Assembly (NCBI RefSeq): GCF_020091405.1
Contig: NZ_CP081903.1
Location: 3,782,501 to 3,846,500, forward strand
From: Bacteroides cellulosilyticus
GTDB taxonomy: Bacteria > Bacteroidota > Bacteroidia > Bacteroidales > Bacteroidaceae
Direction: 5' to 3'
Length of the DNA stretch: 64,000 nt
Shown: positions 41,262-49,999 of the stretch, one piece after another
Numbering within the stretch: position 1 is the stretch's first letter
How the letters are laid out: each line of letters opens with the position of its first letter
The notes under the pieces: generated by a model
Told to the model about the DNA's origin: nothing
Databases searched by the model: none
The model's input: only the letters and a program-made list of their open reading frames with translations
Program-made: the position numbers and the translations under genes

Positions 41262-42221
41262 ATGAAACTTAGAAACTTATCAATCATTGCCGCAGCAGCC
41301 CTTGCGCTTGCCGCCTGTAACAACGACAACGAAGTAATCACCGACAACTGGAACGGCGAAATCCGCCTCACCAGCGGCATCACCTCCCAGACCCGTTCCT
41401 ACGGCCTCGACACACAGCTTGGCGCAGGACTGGAAGTATCTGCCTGGGTAGACGACAGCAAAAACCTCCCCCTCTACCAGAACAACGTGCTCACCGCCGA
41501 CGGCACCGGCGGCTTCACTTACGCCAGCGACATGTACTACATCTCGCCCGACCCCGTGAACATCTATGCCATCCATGCCAACCCTGCCCCGGTGGGAGAT
41601 GACTTCCCCGCATCGGTGTCCCACGAAGTGAAGGCCGGCCAGACCACGAAAACCGCCTACGCCGCCTCCGACCTGCTCTATTCCACCAAGCGGAACGTGG
41701 CCCCCACCGCCTCTAACGTGACCCTCACTTTCTACCATTTGCTATCTAAAGTAGAAGTAGTGCTGAAGCGCGGCAACGGCGCCCCCGACCTCACCGATGC
41801 CATCGTGACCCTGGAGAACACCGCCCTGAAGACCACCTTCACCCCCAAGAAAGCCGCCGACATGAGTAGCGAGGCCGAACGCCGGGCGATGATAGCCCTC
41901 GCCGCCGACCCCAACCCCGCCACTCCGATTACCATCCCCACGGTGGTGACGACAGACTTTAACGCCACCAATCTCCAGTACGCCGAAGCCATCGTGGTGC
42001 CCCAGGAACTAACCGCAGGCACCGTCTTTATCCGCGTGAAGCTGGCGGACAATACGAATTTCGTCTACAAAATCCCCGCCGGAGATGCCTTGGAGCTGCA
42101 AAGCGGCAAGCGGTACATCTATAAGATAACCGTGGACTATAAGGAACTGAGGCTGGAAACCGAAATCAAGGACTGGGAAACCGTAGGAGCACCCGTAGAA
42201 GGCTCTGCATTTCAGGAGTAA
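41262..42221 (+). CDS. Fimbrillin family lipoprotein
   Basis: This 319-residue protein has a lipoprotein signal ([10 protein letters not shown]). The Mfa/FimA-type body includes [39 protein letters not shown] and [20 protein letters not shown]. Such subunits are exported as lipoproteins, cleaved and assembled by donor-strand exchange into type V pili. It is the first of three fimbrillin-like genes, 40 bases after DUF5119. Confidence 0.9.
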   Translation: MKLRNLSIIAAAALALAACNNDNEVITDNWNGEIRLTSGITSQTRSYGLDTQLGAGLEVSAWVDDSKNLPLYQNNVLTADGTGGFTYASDMYYISPDPVNIYAIHANPAPVGDDFPASVSHEVKAGQTTKTAYAASDLLYSTKRNVAPTASNVTLTFYHLLSKVEVVLKRGNGAPDLTDAIVTLENTALKTTFTPKKAADMSSEAERRAMIALAADPNPATPITIPTVVTTDFNATNLQYAEAIVVPQELTAGTVFIRVKLADNTNFVYKIPAGDALELQSGKRYIYKITVDYKELRLETEIKDWETVGAPVEGSAFQE

Positions 42222-42249
42222 CCCATAAACAATAAATATAAAGAAAAAA

Positions 42250-43140
42250 ATGAAGAAGACGAACATACCAATATATATAATGTACCTGTGGGCAGCCTTG
42301 GTTTTGGCTGCCTGCACAGGCGATGACGACGCGGCATGGCCCGAAGGCGGCGTGCCGCTGGAACTCTACGCCGCCGTAGAGGGATATTCCTCCGCCAACG
42401 CCCAGACACGGGCTACCACTGAAAATAGGTGGGAAGGGGGAGAAGTGGTGGATCTGCGGATTAAGATCGGGGGTATGACTTTGGCATCATCCCTCGACGT
42501 CGATTCCGATGGAAAGCTGATTACAAATGATGTCGGCTGCACTTGGAAAAGCCCGGATGAAGAAAAGGAGATTTATGGAATATATCGTTCGCCGACAGCT
42601 TCTTCTTTATTCTCTGTACTGGCCGACCAGAGCAATGAAGGATATCAGGATAGCGACTACATGTTTGCTCCCCGCATCCTCATCACCGTAACGTCCCCCG
42701 ATAAGACCCTCGTCTTCCGCCACGTCACAGCCAAGGTGGTGGTACACCTTAAAGCGGGCAACGGCGTGACCAACGATGAACTGCAGGGCGCCACTGTAAC
42801 CTTTGAAAACCTCACGTGCACGGGAGGGAGTATCGATTCCAGCAATGGAACCGCAGAGCAAGTGCCCCCCGGCATCGACCACATCACCCCCAACGAAGTG
42901 ACCCCTGCCGCCGACGGATACGTACGCACCGTGCGCGCCCTGCTTCCTCCCCAAAATATGTTGGGACGGAAGTTCGTGAAAATAGTCATCGGAGGAAAGA
43001 CCTTCTACTACACCCCCGCCGCAGGCGAAGCGGACTTCTTCAGTGGCAAGATGTACGAGTACCGCCTCACCGTGACCTCGGAAGGTATCAAAAATATCGA
43101 CATGGAAGGAGGAGGAGGTACGTGGCATCCGGTCGAGTAG
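42250..43140 (+). CDS. Fimbrillin family lipoprotein
   Basis: This 296-residue protein has a lipobox (LVLAACTGDDD near residue 22). Body segments VFRHVTAKVVVHLKAGNGVT and GGKTFYYTPAAGEADFFSGK align with fimbrillins such as Mfa1 accessory subunits. It is 28 bases after the preceding fimbrillin and 39 before the next. The second position suggests an accessory or shaft subunit; the exact place in the fibre cannot be read from sequence. Confidence 0.88.
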   Translation: MKKTNIPIYIMYLWAALVLAACTGDDDAAWPEGGVPLELYAAVEGYSSANAQTRATTENRWEGGEVVDLRIKIGGMTLASSLDVDSDGKLITNDVGCTWKSPDEEKEIYGIYRSPTASSLFSVLADQSNEGYQDSDYMFAPRILITVTSPDKTLVFRHVTAKVVVHLKAGNGVTNDELQGATVTFENLTCTGGSIDSSNGTAEQVPPGIDHITPNEVTPAADGYVRTVRALLPPQNMLGRKFVKIVIGGKTFYYTPAAGEADFFSGKMYEYRLTVTSEGIKNIDMEGGGGTWHPVE

Positions 43141-43179
43141 AACAGTAGCAACTAAATTCATCAATAAAAAAGAGACCGT

Positions 43180-44808
43180 ATGAAACAACATCATTCCATA
43201 TTTCCCCCGGCAGCATCCCTGGCCTGCGCCCTCATCCTGATGCTGGCGGCATGCACGTCCGATGCACTGGACGAACTGCCCCCTGCCGGCACCGACCCCG
43301 ATGCCCGCCCCCTCACCATCACCGTGAGCGACGGCGGCATGTACGCCACCGGGCAAACCCGCGCCCAGGAACGCGGTTACAGCACCGTCTTCACCGAAGG
43401 CGACCGCATCGGCCTCTACGTGGTGAAGGACGGAACCCTGGAGGTGAAAAACCTCTGCCTTACCCTACAGGGAGGCAAGTGGACGCTGCCTGCCGGCGCT
43501 TCCCAGCTTTTCTACTCACCCGATAAGAGTTATCATGCCTATTATCCCTACCAGAACGATAACTATATGAACGGCAAGGTATCGCCCGGCGACGAAGACT
43601 TCTTTAAGCTTTTAGTCGAGGCTTGGTCTGTTAAAGACAACCAGAGTACCTACGCCCAATACACAGCCTCCGACCTGATGACGGCCCGTGGCGTGTATAA
43701 CAACCATACGCTCAGCTTCGCGATGGAGCACCGCATGTCTCTGTTCATCCTTCAGGTGCCTGCTACGAAATATACCTATACCGAAAAGATAGACAGCCGA
43801 GAGATTTCTAAGAGTTATTACCGCTACACGGCGGTGATCAGTGAAAATTTATATTGGCAGGAGAACCCCTATACGGCCCGCCTGTTGGTGAACACTAAAA
43901 GCCTCGCGCTCTTGGATCCGGGACCGTATAAGTATTACTACGACGGAACTGAGGAGACTTTCAATTTTGACTATTCCCAATTAAATCTTCAGCCCGGAAA
44001 ATACACCGTCCACCAGGTTGACGACAGTAAGGTGACAGAAGTATTCCGGTCGTTAAAGGCGGGTGACTACTATATGCAGGACGGCAGCATCCTGCCCGGG
44101 GATGAAGATGTCAAGCCGTTCCGTGATGAACTACGGAAGAGTTGTCTCGGCGTAGTCTTTTGGGTGGGCGAAATCGAGGGGATGCACTGGACGCGGACCG
44201 GCGACAAAGCAGGCGACCGCCTGCTGATGCGCGACCATCCGGAGTGTGTGCACGGTATGGTCGTTGCGATGCGCGATGCCTCCTCTCAGGAGGTGAAGTG
44301 GGCCACCGGAAAGGGGGCGACTGAGGGTATTTATGAGTGGGCCGAATCATTCAAGGACTTCACATCCGGAGAGCAGGCCGATTGGGAAGAAATACAGAAA
44401 TCCGATCTATCTTTCGGTTATTGCAGTTCCCGTTTAATGGCACTTTACGGCTCTCGGAACAGCGACACCACCTTTCCTGTCTACGATGCGATAGCCACTT
44501 ATGCTACCGCGCGCCCCGCGCCCACAGGTAGCAGCGGGTGGTTCTTACCGGGCAAGAATGAGCTTGCCACACTGTGTTTCGGTGTGCCCACTAATTTTGC
44601 TGGCGATTACACGCAACTGAATATGCTCAAAAAAACAATCAATCCCCAGATTGATAAGGCGGTCGGTGATAAGCTTATCGGGAAGTATTGGAGCGGCAAC
44701 GAATGGGGTAGTCTAGATAAGGTCTGGCATGTAGATGTCACCACCCCCGACTATGGCGTGAAGCTCAAAACCAATACCTATAAAGTCCGTGCCGTGCTGG
44801 CCTTTTAG
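43180..44808 (+). CDS. Large fimbrillin-like lipoprotein, likely tip protein
   Basis: This 542-residue protein has a lipobox (MLAACTSDALDE). Its N-terminal fimbrillin-like half includes LTITVSDGGMYATGQTR and AMEHRMSLFILQVPATKY. The C-terminal half ends in a DUF1566-like module (SSGWFLPGKNELATLCFG and SGNEWGSLDKVWHVDV), common at the tip of Bacteroidales fimbrial operons. It is the last gene of the set and probably a tip adhesin. A 137-base gap with no feature follows. Confidence 0.85.
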   Translation: MKQHHSIFPPAASLACALILMLAACTSDALDELPPAGTDPDARPLTITVSDGGMYATGQTRAQERGYSTVFTEGDRIGLYVVKDGTLEVKNLCLTLQGGKWTLPAGASQLFYSPDKSYHAYYPYQNDNYMNGKVSPGDEDFFKLLVEAWSVKDNQSTYAQYTASDLMTARGVYNNHTLSFAMEHRMSLFILQVPATKYTYTEKIDSREISKSYYRYTAVISENLYWQENPYTARLLVNTKSLALLDPGPYKYYYDGTEETFNFDYSQLNLQPGKYTVHQVDDSKVTEVFRSLKAGDYYMQDGSILPGDEDVKPFRDELRKSCLGVVFWVGEIEGMHWTRTGDKAGDRLLMRDHPECVHGMVVAMRDASSQEVKWATGKGATEGIYEWAESFKDFTSGEQADWEEIQKSDLSFGYCSSRLMALYGSRNSDTTFPVYDAIATYATARPAPTGSSGWFLPGKNELATLCFGVPTNFAGDYTQLNMLKKTINPQIDKAVGDKLIGKYWSGNEWGSLDKVWHVDVTTPDYGVKLKTNTYKVRAVLAF

Positions 44809-44945
44809 CGGCCTGCGTGCGGAAGCTGCGAGATAAAACGATTTATTAACCCCCGTCCCGCCAAAGAAAGGAGGACACACAGCTACAGGACGGTGTGCTC
44901 AAGTGACAAGCATTATAAAGTAATAACCATTAAAAAAGAAATGAT

Positions 44946-46400
44946 ATGAGTTTAGGATGTTATCTGGAGTTTATAAACCGCTCCTTTAAGAGTATCATAG
45001 TCAACGTGAATATACGTGAAGCAAAACAATGGGAGAAGAATAGTGACAGCCCTGACATTGTTTATAACAATAGAAAGATTTACGATTATGACTCAAGTGA
45101 TATGGAAATGAATGAATTTCTGACAGATTGCAATGGAGAATTCTTTTTCGAGATTGAAGTGGAAGATGAGAACGGGACAACTGAAAGACAGAGAGTGGTG
45201 TCAGATTCGAAAACACCTTATTTCAATTTGAAAGAAGGACGGCAAAGCAAGGTGCGCAGAAGTGTTTACTATTTCGTGGACAAGGGCTTCTTTGTGCGTG
45301 TAAGCCGTGGAAAAAAACTGCGTCGCATCGGGTATGAACACATAGACTACGGGGTTGAAAAAGGAATATTCAAAGTGGAAGTATTCAGCTGTTCGCAGAA
45401 ACGTTTAGCTGTAGTGGCCGATTCGCATTTGTGTGACGACAATAAAGCGGAATGTAACGATTTTGTTGACAAAATAGTGAAAATACAAAACCGACCGGAT
45501 TTTATTGTGATGTGCGGTGACTTGACGGGAAACAATTATCCGGCTGAAAAGAAAATAGTGGAAAAGGACCTGATTGAGGAACTTGAAGCAAGAAACTTCT
45601 CGGTATGCGAAGGATTGGGAAATCATGATGTGCGCCATTTCATTTCTGACGGCGGAATGATGAACTACATAAAGAAAAGAGACCGGAGTGCAGACGGCAA
45701 ACTGGATGGCTATTACAAGGATGATAAGAAAAAGTTGCATTATCATTGGGAATTCCATCTGTGCAAGGATGAATACATGGTTATAGTGAACTGTTTCATG
45801 CTGAATCTGGTGCCAGGGTATGGCGAACTTGGACAAGTAGAAAAGTACAATAATAAAGAGAAATCCAAGGACGTTATAAAGGTGGAAAAGGATGAACGGA
45901 ATCCGTTCTATTCGCTCGAATATCTGAAAACACACTTGGAGGGGTATGCAGAGGCTAATAGAGGAATGAAGAACTGTGGTACTGTTCGCCATGTGACCTT
46001 GTTGTTTTTCCATATCAACTATGAGAGTGAGTCCGCCGGAACAGACGGTTTAGGTCCGGAAAGATGGTGGCCTTACAGTGGTAGGGGAGCCTTTGGCAAG
46101 GTAATAGATAATAATAAGATGTGTCGGGTAATCGGTACGTTTTTCGGGCATAAACATGATTTGTCTACTTCCATCGAAACCTTGAAGACTCCGGAAACTG
46201 ACTGGAACTATGACCTGAAAGGCTTTAAGGTGGCTTCATATCTGACAAATGTCACTTTCCTCGATTTAGAACTGGTAAAAGAAAAGGGAGAGTACGTCCT
46301 GAAAGGCTCGGTGAACTATCTGAAGACTAAAGATATTGATAAGAAACTCAGTGGCTGTAAAAAAGTAAATGAATTTTCGTTTAACTTCAACGACTTGTAA
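44946..46400 (+). CDS. Metallophosphoesterase with unrecognised N-terminal domain
   Basis: This 484-residue protein has calcineurin-type motifs from about residue 155: AVVADSHL, MCGDLTGN, GLGNHDVR, HVTLLFFHINYE and TFFGHKHDLS. The first 145 residues form an unknown, beta-rich domain (LGCYLEFINRSFKSIIVNVN, then VSDSKTPYFNLKEGRQSKV). There is no signal peptide. It follows the fimbrial operon but has lower GC than it and no shared promoter is evident, so it is probably a later acquisition. Confidence 0.8.
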   Translation: MSLGCYLEFINRSFKSIIVNVNIREAKQWEKNSDSPDIVYNNRKIYDYDSSDMEMNEFLTDCNGEFFFEIEVEDENGTTERQRVVSDSKTPYFNLKEGRQSKVRRSVYYFVDKGFFVRVSRGKKLRRIGYEHIDYGVEKGIFKVEVFSCSQKRLAVVADSHLCDDNKAECNDFVDKIVKIQNRPDFIVMCGDLTGNNYPAEKKIVEKDLIEELEARNFSVCEGLGNHDVRHFISDGGMMNYIKKRDRSADGKLDGYYKDDKKKLHYHWEFHLCKDEYMVIVNCFMLNLVPGYGELGQVEKYNNKEKSKDVIKVEKDERNPFYSLEYLKTHLEGYAEANRGMKNCGTVRHVTLLFFHINYESESAGTDGLGPERWWPYSGRGAFGKVIDNNKMCRVIGTFFGHKHDLSTSIETLKTPETDWNYDLKGFKVASYLTNVTFLDLELVKEKGEYVLKGSVNYLKTKDIDKKLSGCKKVNEFSFNFNDL

Positions 46401-46463
46401 CTTCCGTCATCATTTCATAAAGCAAACATCAGGCAGAATAAACCTTTACACTTTGCACATACA

Positions 46464-46577
46464 CCGGAGCCTGCCTTTTTGAGTCTACGACAAGGCATCC
46501 TCAAGTCGGCGACAAGACCGCCTCGTGTCGGCGACAAGAGCCTCCCGAGTCAGCGACAAGAGAAACACAGGCTCCGG
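46464..46577. repeat. Tandem array D: four 22-bp units inside a 10-bp palindrome
   Basis: Units start at 46481, 46503, 46525 and 46547 and share TCGGCGACAAGA or TCAGCGACAAGA. CCGGAGCCTG (46464-46473) and CAGGCTCCGG (46568-46577) are exact complements flanking the array, so it can be displayed in the loop of a hairpin. It lies just upstream of the HU-HIG gene. Confidence 0.88.
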
Positions 46578-46614
46578 CGCATTTATTATTAACCTTTAAA
46601 AACAAGTAAAAATT

Positions 46615-47076
46615 ATGCCATTCTGGAAAAAGATGCTTAATCAGAAACAAGCGGTTTACTACCCTCGCGCCATCGTGAAGGGCAAACCGGTGGAAACGGA
46701 GACCATTGCCAAGGACCTGGCAAAAATCTCCACAGTGAGTAACTCCGACGTTCAAGCCGTGCTGGGCGACATTGCAGGCGTGATGCACACCCGCATGAGC
46801 CAGGGCAAGAGCGTCCACATCAAAGGACTGGGCTACTTCCGCTACGTGCTCGACACCACCGGCGTGAAGGACCTCAAGGACTTCGACTTCGAAAAGCAGG
46901 TGAAAGCCGTCCGCGTGGAGTTCGTCCCCGAACGCTCCCGCCTCAGCAGCGGCGCCTACACCCGCGCCCTGGTGGACAGCGAACAACTGGAATGGATTGA
47001 ACTTTCAGCCACCACCGAAGACCAGGACCCGTCGCAAGGCGGCGATGGCGGGCTTGACGAAAATCCGCTGGGATGA
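46615..47076 (+). CDS. HU-HIG family DNA-binding protein
   Basis: This 153-residue protein resembles HU with the Bacteroidetes HU-HIG extension. It has KGKPVETETIAKDLAKISTV, then QAVLGDIAGVMHTRMSQGKS and VHIKGLGYFRYVLDTTGVKD. It ends in an acidic Gln/Asp-rich tail. Such proteins bind and bend DNA, and their location next to accessory genes is usual. The gene is preceded by array D, so a DNA-binding relation between the two deserves testing. Confidence 0.88.
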   Translation: MPFWKKMLNQKQAVYYPRAIVKGKPVETETIAKDLAKISTVSNSDVQAVLGDIAGVMHTRMSQGKSVHIKGLGYFRYVLDTTGVKDLKDFDFEKQVKAVRVEFVPERSRLSSGAYTRALVDSEQLEWIELSATTEDQDPSQGGDGGLDENPLG

Positions 47077-47082
47077 GGCTGA

Positions 47083-47111
47083 ATAAGTCCGGGAGCGGTC
47101 ACCGGACTTAT
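47083..47111 (+). terminator. Palindrome after the HU-HIG gene
   Basis: ATAAGTCCGG (47083-47092) and CCGGACTTAT (47102-47111) are exact complements around a 9-base loop. The following TATTC is a poor T-run, so termination is likely but not certain. Confidence 0.55.
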
Positions 47112-47138
47112 ATTCAAAAAAACATGCTCTTGCAAGGT

Positions 47139-47185
47139 ACTTTTAGAAAAGTGAATGTTTGAATAAAATTCGCTTTTCTAAAAGT
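47139..47185. repeat. 18-bp near-perfect inverted repeat
   Basis: ACTTTTAGAAAAGTGAAT (47139-47156) and ATTCGCTTTTCTAAAAGT (47168-47185) match at 17 of 18 positions with an 11-base loop. It stands just upstream of an ATPase remnant, so it may mark a past rearrangement. Confidence 0.7.
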
Positions 47186-47205
47186 GTTTCGTTATATTGG
47201 CATTT

Positions 47206-47421
47206 ATCCCTACTACAAAGAAGCCGGAGAAGATTTTTCTAAATAACGCCAATTTGATGTACGCCCTATCCGGTAAAATCTCGGAAGGTACAATGCGTGA
47301 AACATTTCGCAAGACCTTCGATCAGATTGCAGACCTGCCGAACAGCTACCTTGCTGTCGATGATATCGAGATAGGTAATGGAAACCGGATACCGCTTTGG
47401 ATGTTTGGCTGTTTATATTAA
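47206..47421 (+). pseudogene. Remnant of a DUF4143-type AAA ATPase
   Basis: The frame encodes EKIFLNNANLMYALSGKISE and GTMRETFRKTF and ends SYLAVDDIEIGNGNRIPLWM with FGCLY. These are the C-terminal motifs of Bacteroides ATPases with a DUF4143 domain, which are about 400-450 residues long. No ATG is in frame upstream; only a TTG at 47197. The Walker A and B regions are missing. It is a broken remnant, with the central part also deleted between the GTMRE and SYLAVDD blocks. Confidence 0.75.
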
Positions 47422-47662
47422 TGGCTTTCGTAAAAATAAGTTTGTCTGTCGGCAAAAACAGAAATAATGAGAGGATAGAAAAGCATCTCTATAAGAACTT
47501 TAACTATCTTTGTATCGTTATTCCCGACAGATAACTACTCAGGTATAATACATATTGATAATCAGGATGACAGATACTCTTTCCAAAACAAACTGCAATT
47601 AACCAGGTTAATATGAATTTCAACTACTGATTGGCATGAATAACTATTTTATATCGGGTTTG

Positions 47663-47692
47663 TTGTATATTGGGGATAAACCTGTATCTTTG
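47663..47692 (+). promoter_or_regulatory. Promoter of the VapBC-like operon
   Basis: TTG (47663-47665) is followed after 19 bases by TATCTTTG (47685-47692), 22 bases before the antitoxin ATG. The 290-base stretch 47422-47714 otherwise shows no gene. Confidence 0.72.
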
Positions 47693-47714
47693 TTACATTA
47701 AAAAACAGAGCGTT

Positions 47715-47966
47715 ATGGACAATACATTAAAGCTGACCGAAACCTATTGGGAAATGCTAAAGTCACTGAATGATGATATAAAATTGCGATTAGCCACCCG
47801 GTTGACTGCTTCTGTTATTGCCGGTAAAGATGCCCGCAAAAACAGGACTGATGAGATGATAGAAAAGCATCTCGGTAAATGGAAGGATGAAAGAAGTGCC
47901 GAGGATATCATAAAGGACATTTATGCAGGACGGAATAGTATTAAGGCTCCCCTGAATTTTGATTAA
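47715..47966 (+). CDS. Putative antitoxin of a PIN-type toxin-antitoxin pair
   Basis: The start MDNTLKLTETYWEMLKSLND gives 83 residues. The sequence continues as helical and charged (KLRLATRLTASVIAGKDARK) with an acidic C-terminal half that could wrap the toxin. No DNA-binding motif is obvious. Its stop is 1 base from the toxin start, which is typical of co-translated TA pairs. I infer the role from this arrangement. Confidence 0.7.
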   Translation: MDNTLKLTETYWEMLKSLNDDIKLRLATRLTASVIAGKDARKNRTDEMIEKHLGKWKDERSAEDIIKDIYAGRNSIKAPLNFD

Positions 47967-47967
47967 A

Positions 47968-48378
47968 ATGAATAAATCGTCAAAGTATTTGCTTGATAGT
48001 AATATTTGTGTCTATATCCTAAGAGGGAAGAAAGGCATGCGCGAACAACTTCAAAGAGTTGGGTGGGATAATTGTTGTATTTCGGAGATGACTGTTGCCG
48101 AACTTTTATATGGTGCTGAATGTAGCAGTGAGATTGAAGAGAACAAAAAAGAAGTACTTTCATTTTGTGCTGATATTGAAATCATTCCTGTAGGAGTGGC
48201 TTTATCAGAATATGCTCACCAAAAAGCAACTTTAAGGAAAAAAGGAAGCCTTATCGATGATTTAGACCTCCTAATTGGCTCTACAGCGGTAACTATTGAT
48301 TGTATTATGGTCACGGAAAATGTGAAGCATCTTAATAGGATAGAGAATATTCAAATAGAAAATTGGATTGCCATTTAA
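47968..48378 (+). CDS. VapC-like PIN-domain toxin
   Basis: The start MNKSSKYLLDSNICVYILRG gives 136 residues. The PIN acidic set is visible: Asp in LLDSN, Glu in TVAELLYG and the Asp residues of GSLIDDLDLLIGSTAVTI, then TENVKHLNRI. Such toxins are site-specific RNases acting on tRNA or rRNA. The gene lies directly after its antitoxin, between an ATPase remnant and the alkyltransferase gene. Confidence 0.88.
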   Translation: MNKSSKYLLDSNICVYILRGKKGMREQLQRVGWDNCCISEMTVAELLYGAECSSEIEENKKEVLSFCADIEIIPVGVALSEYAHQKATLRKKGSLIDDLDLLIGSTAVTIDCIMVTENVKHLNRIENIQIENWIAI

Positions 48379-48473
48379 TGATTATTTTCTTAATGCTCGC
48401 CTCATCAGGCAGATTATCAATCCGATGGAATAAAGTATCTTTGCGCATCTTCTGCAATAATTCATGAAAAGTT

Positions 48474-48791
48474 ATGGATCAGGTATCATTCCGAAATGAA
48501 GTATATAGCGTAGTCGCCTCCATCCCTTCGGGGCGCGTACTGACATACGGGCAAATCGCCTATCTTGTAGGCCGTCCCCAGTGCTCCCGCATGGTGGGAC
48601 AGGCTATGCACAACGCTTCCGAAGAGCGGAACCTTCCTTGCCACCGGGTGGTAAACAGCCAGGGACGACTGGCGCCTTGCTGGACGGAACAACGCGAACT
48701 GTTGGAAAAGGAAGGTGTCGCTTTCAGAAAAAACGGATGCGTCGACCTCAAGGCATGTGGCTGGGAAATCTTGAAAGAATCTATTTCTTAG
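48474..48791 (+). CDS. MGMT-type alkyltransferase domain protein
   Basis: This 105-residue protein consists only of the C-terminal DNA-binding domain of O6-alkylguanine methyltransferases: SFRNEVYSVVASIPSGRVLT, TYGQIAYLVG, and the active-site motif NLPCHRVVNSQGRLA. The PCHRV Cys is present, unlike ATL proteins where it is Trp. It could transfer alkyl groups itself or act as a flag for nucleotide excision repair. It overlaps the convergent MFS gene by 11 bases. A TATCTTTG -7 box lies at 48436-48443. Confidence 0.9.
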   Translation: MDQVSFRNEVYSVVASIPSGRVLTYGQIAYLVGRPQCSRMVGQAMHNASEERNLPCHRVVNSQGRLAPCWTEQRELLEKEGVAFRKNGCVDLKACGWEILKESIS

Positions 48792-49956
48792 CAAAGATGT
48801 TGATAACCAACGAGCAGCTTGTCAGTAAAATACCTGTCCCTATCACTCCCGTCCAACCGAAATATTGCCACGAAGTTCCGGCAAGGAAAGTTCCCGTGGA
48901 ACCTCCGATGAAGTAGGTAGTCATAAAAATCGTATTGATGCGGTTGGAGGCTTGCGGACAAAGGGCGAATGCACTTGTCTGGTTGCTAAGCTGAATGCAT
49001 TGCATCCCTATATCTATCAATAATATACCGGCTATGATGCCTACATAGCTGTATTGTCCCACATACAGGGTGATCCATGCACTGATAATCAGCGTACAAC
49101 CTATGTAAGTAAGCCGTTTCACTCCGAGAATATGTATATATCTGCCGATGGATGATGCCGTCAGTGCTCCGGCTATGCCGCAAAGACCTAACATACCTAT
49201 GATATTGTTTCCCGCAAAGAAAGGTGCCTGCTCCATTTTGAAGGCCAGACAACTCCACATGGCAAGGAAGGAACCGAATGAAAAACCTGCACGTAGCGAA
49301 ACGATGCGTAGTTGGGGGTATTTCCTGACTAAGGAGAACAGGGATTTCATCAAGCCGAAGTATGTCCCCCGGAAGTTGGAAGGGAGGTCCGGAAGTATCC
49401 TGATGATGACGATGAGGCAGACAATCATCAGTCCGGCGGCAACGAAGTAGATGAAACGCCAGCCCATGTATTCGCCTACGATGCCGCTCACTACGCGCGA
49501 AGCCAGAATACCGGTCAGCAATCCCGAAAGGATGATGCCCACATTCTTCCCTTTGGTTTCGGGAGTGGAGTATTGCGCCGCAAGAGGCATGAACACTTGC
49601 GGAATGACGGAACATGCACCTGTCAGCAGGGAGGCAAAAAGTATCAGGTGGATATTGGGAGCCAGGGCAATGGTGAGCAGGGAGACCACCAGCACGGAGA
49701 TATTCACAAGGATGATGTTCCTTCGGCGGTATAAGTCTCCCAATGGAATGATGAAAAGCAATCCGAGCGCATAGCCTATCTGCGAGAACATGGCTATCAG
49801 ATTGGCGGTGAACTCGCTGATGTTCAGATCACGGCTGATACGGTTCAGTAAGGGTTGATTGTAGTATATGTTGGCCACCGTTACTCCTGAAATGATGGCG
49901 AGTGTCCAAAGTAAGGACGACGGTATTCCCTGATTTTCCTTTAGTTCTTGTTTCAT
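48781..49956 (-). CDS. MFS transporter
   Basis: This 391-residue protein has 12 hydrophobic segments and the MFS motif IIPLGDLYRRRNII after segment 2 (GxLaDrxGRR type). A second conserved run is GIILSGLLTGILASRVVSGI. It belongs to the sugar-efflux/multidrug type of proton-driven exporters; the substrate is unknown. A TACCTTTG -7 box on the minus strand at 49961-49968 is very close to the start codon, so the transcript leader would be short. Confidence 0.88.
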   Translation of the reverse strand: MKQELKENQGIPSSLLWTLAIISGVTVANIYYNQPLLNRISRDLNISEFTANLIAMFSQIGYALGLLFIIPLGDLYRRRNIILVNISVLVVSLLTIALAPNIHLILFASLLTGACSVIPQVFMPLAAQYSTPETKGKNVGIILSGLLTGILASRVVSGIVGEYMGWRFIYFVAAGLMIVCLIVIIRILPDLPSNFRGTYFGLMKSLFSLVRKYPQLRIVSLRAGFSFGSFLAMWSCLAFKMEQAPFFAGNNIIGMLGLCGIAGALTASSIGRYIHILGVKRLTYIGCTLIISAWITLYVGQYSYVGIIAGILLIDIGMQCIQLSNQTSAFALCPQASNRINTIFMTTYFIGGSTGTFLAGTSWQYFGWTGVIGTGILLTSCSLVINIFAKK

Positions 49957-49999
49957 GCCGCAAAGGTAACTATTTCATGAAAAACGAACGCATATATTA

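Noticed and set aside
47422..47714. A second TATCTTTG box at 47505-47512
   Set aside because: No gene starts within a sensible distance of it, since the next start has its own better promoter.
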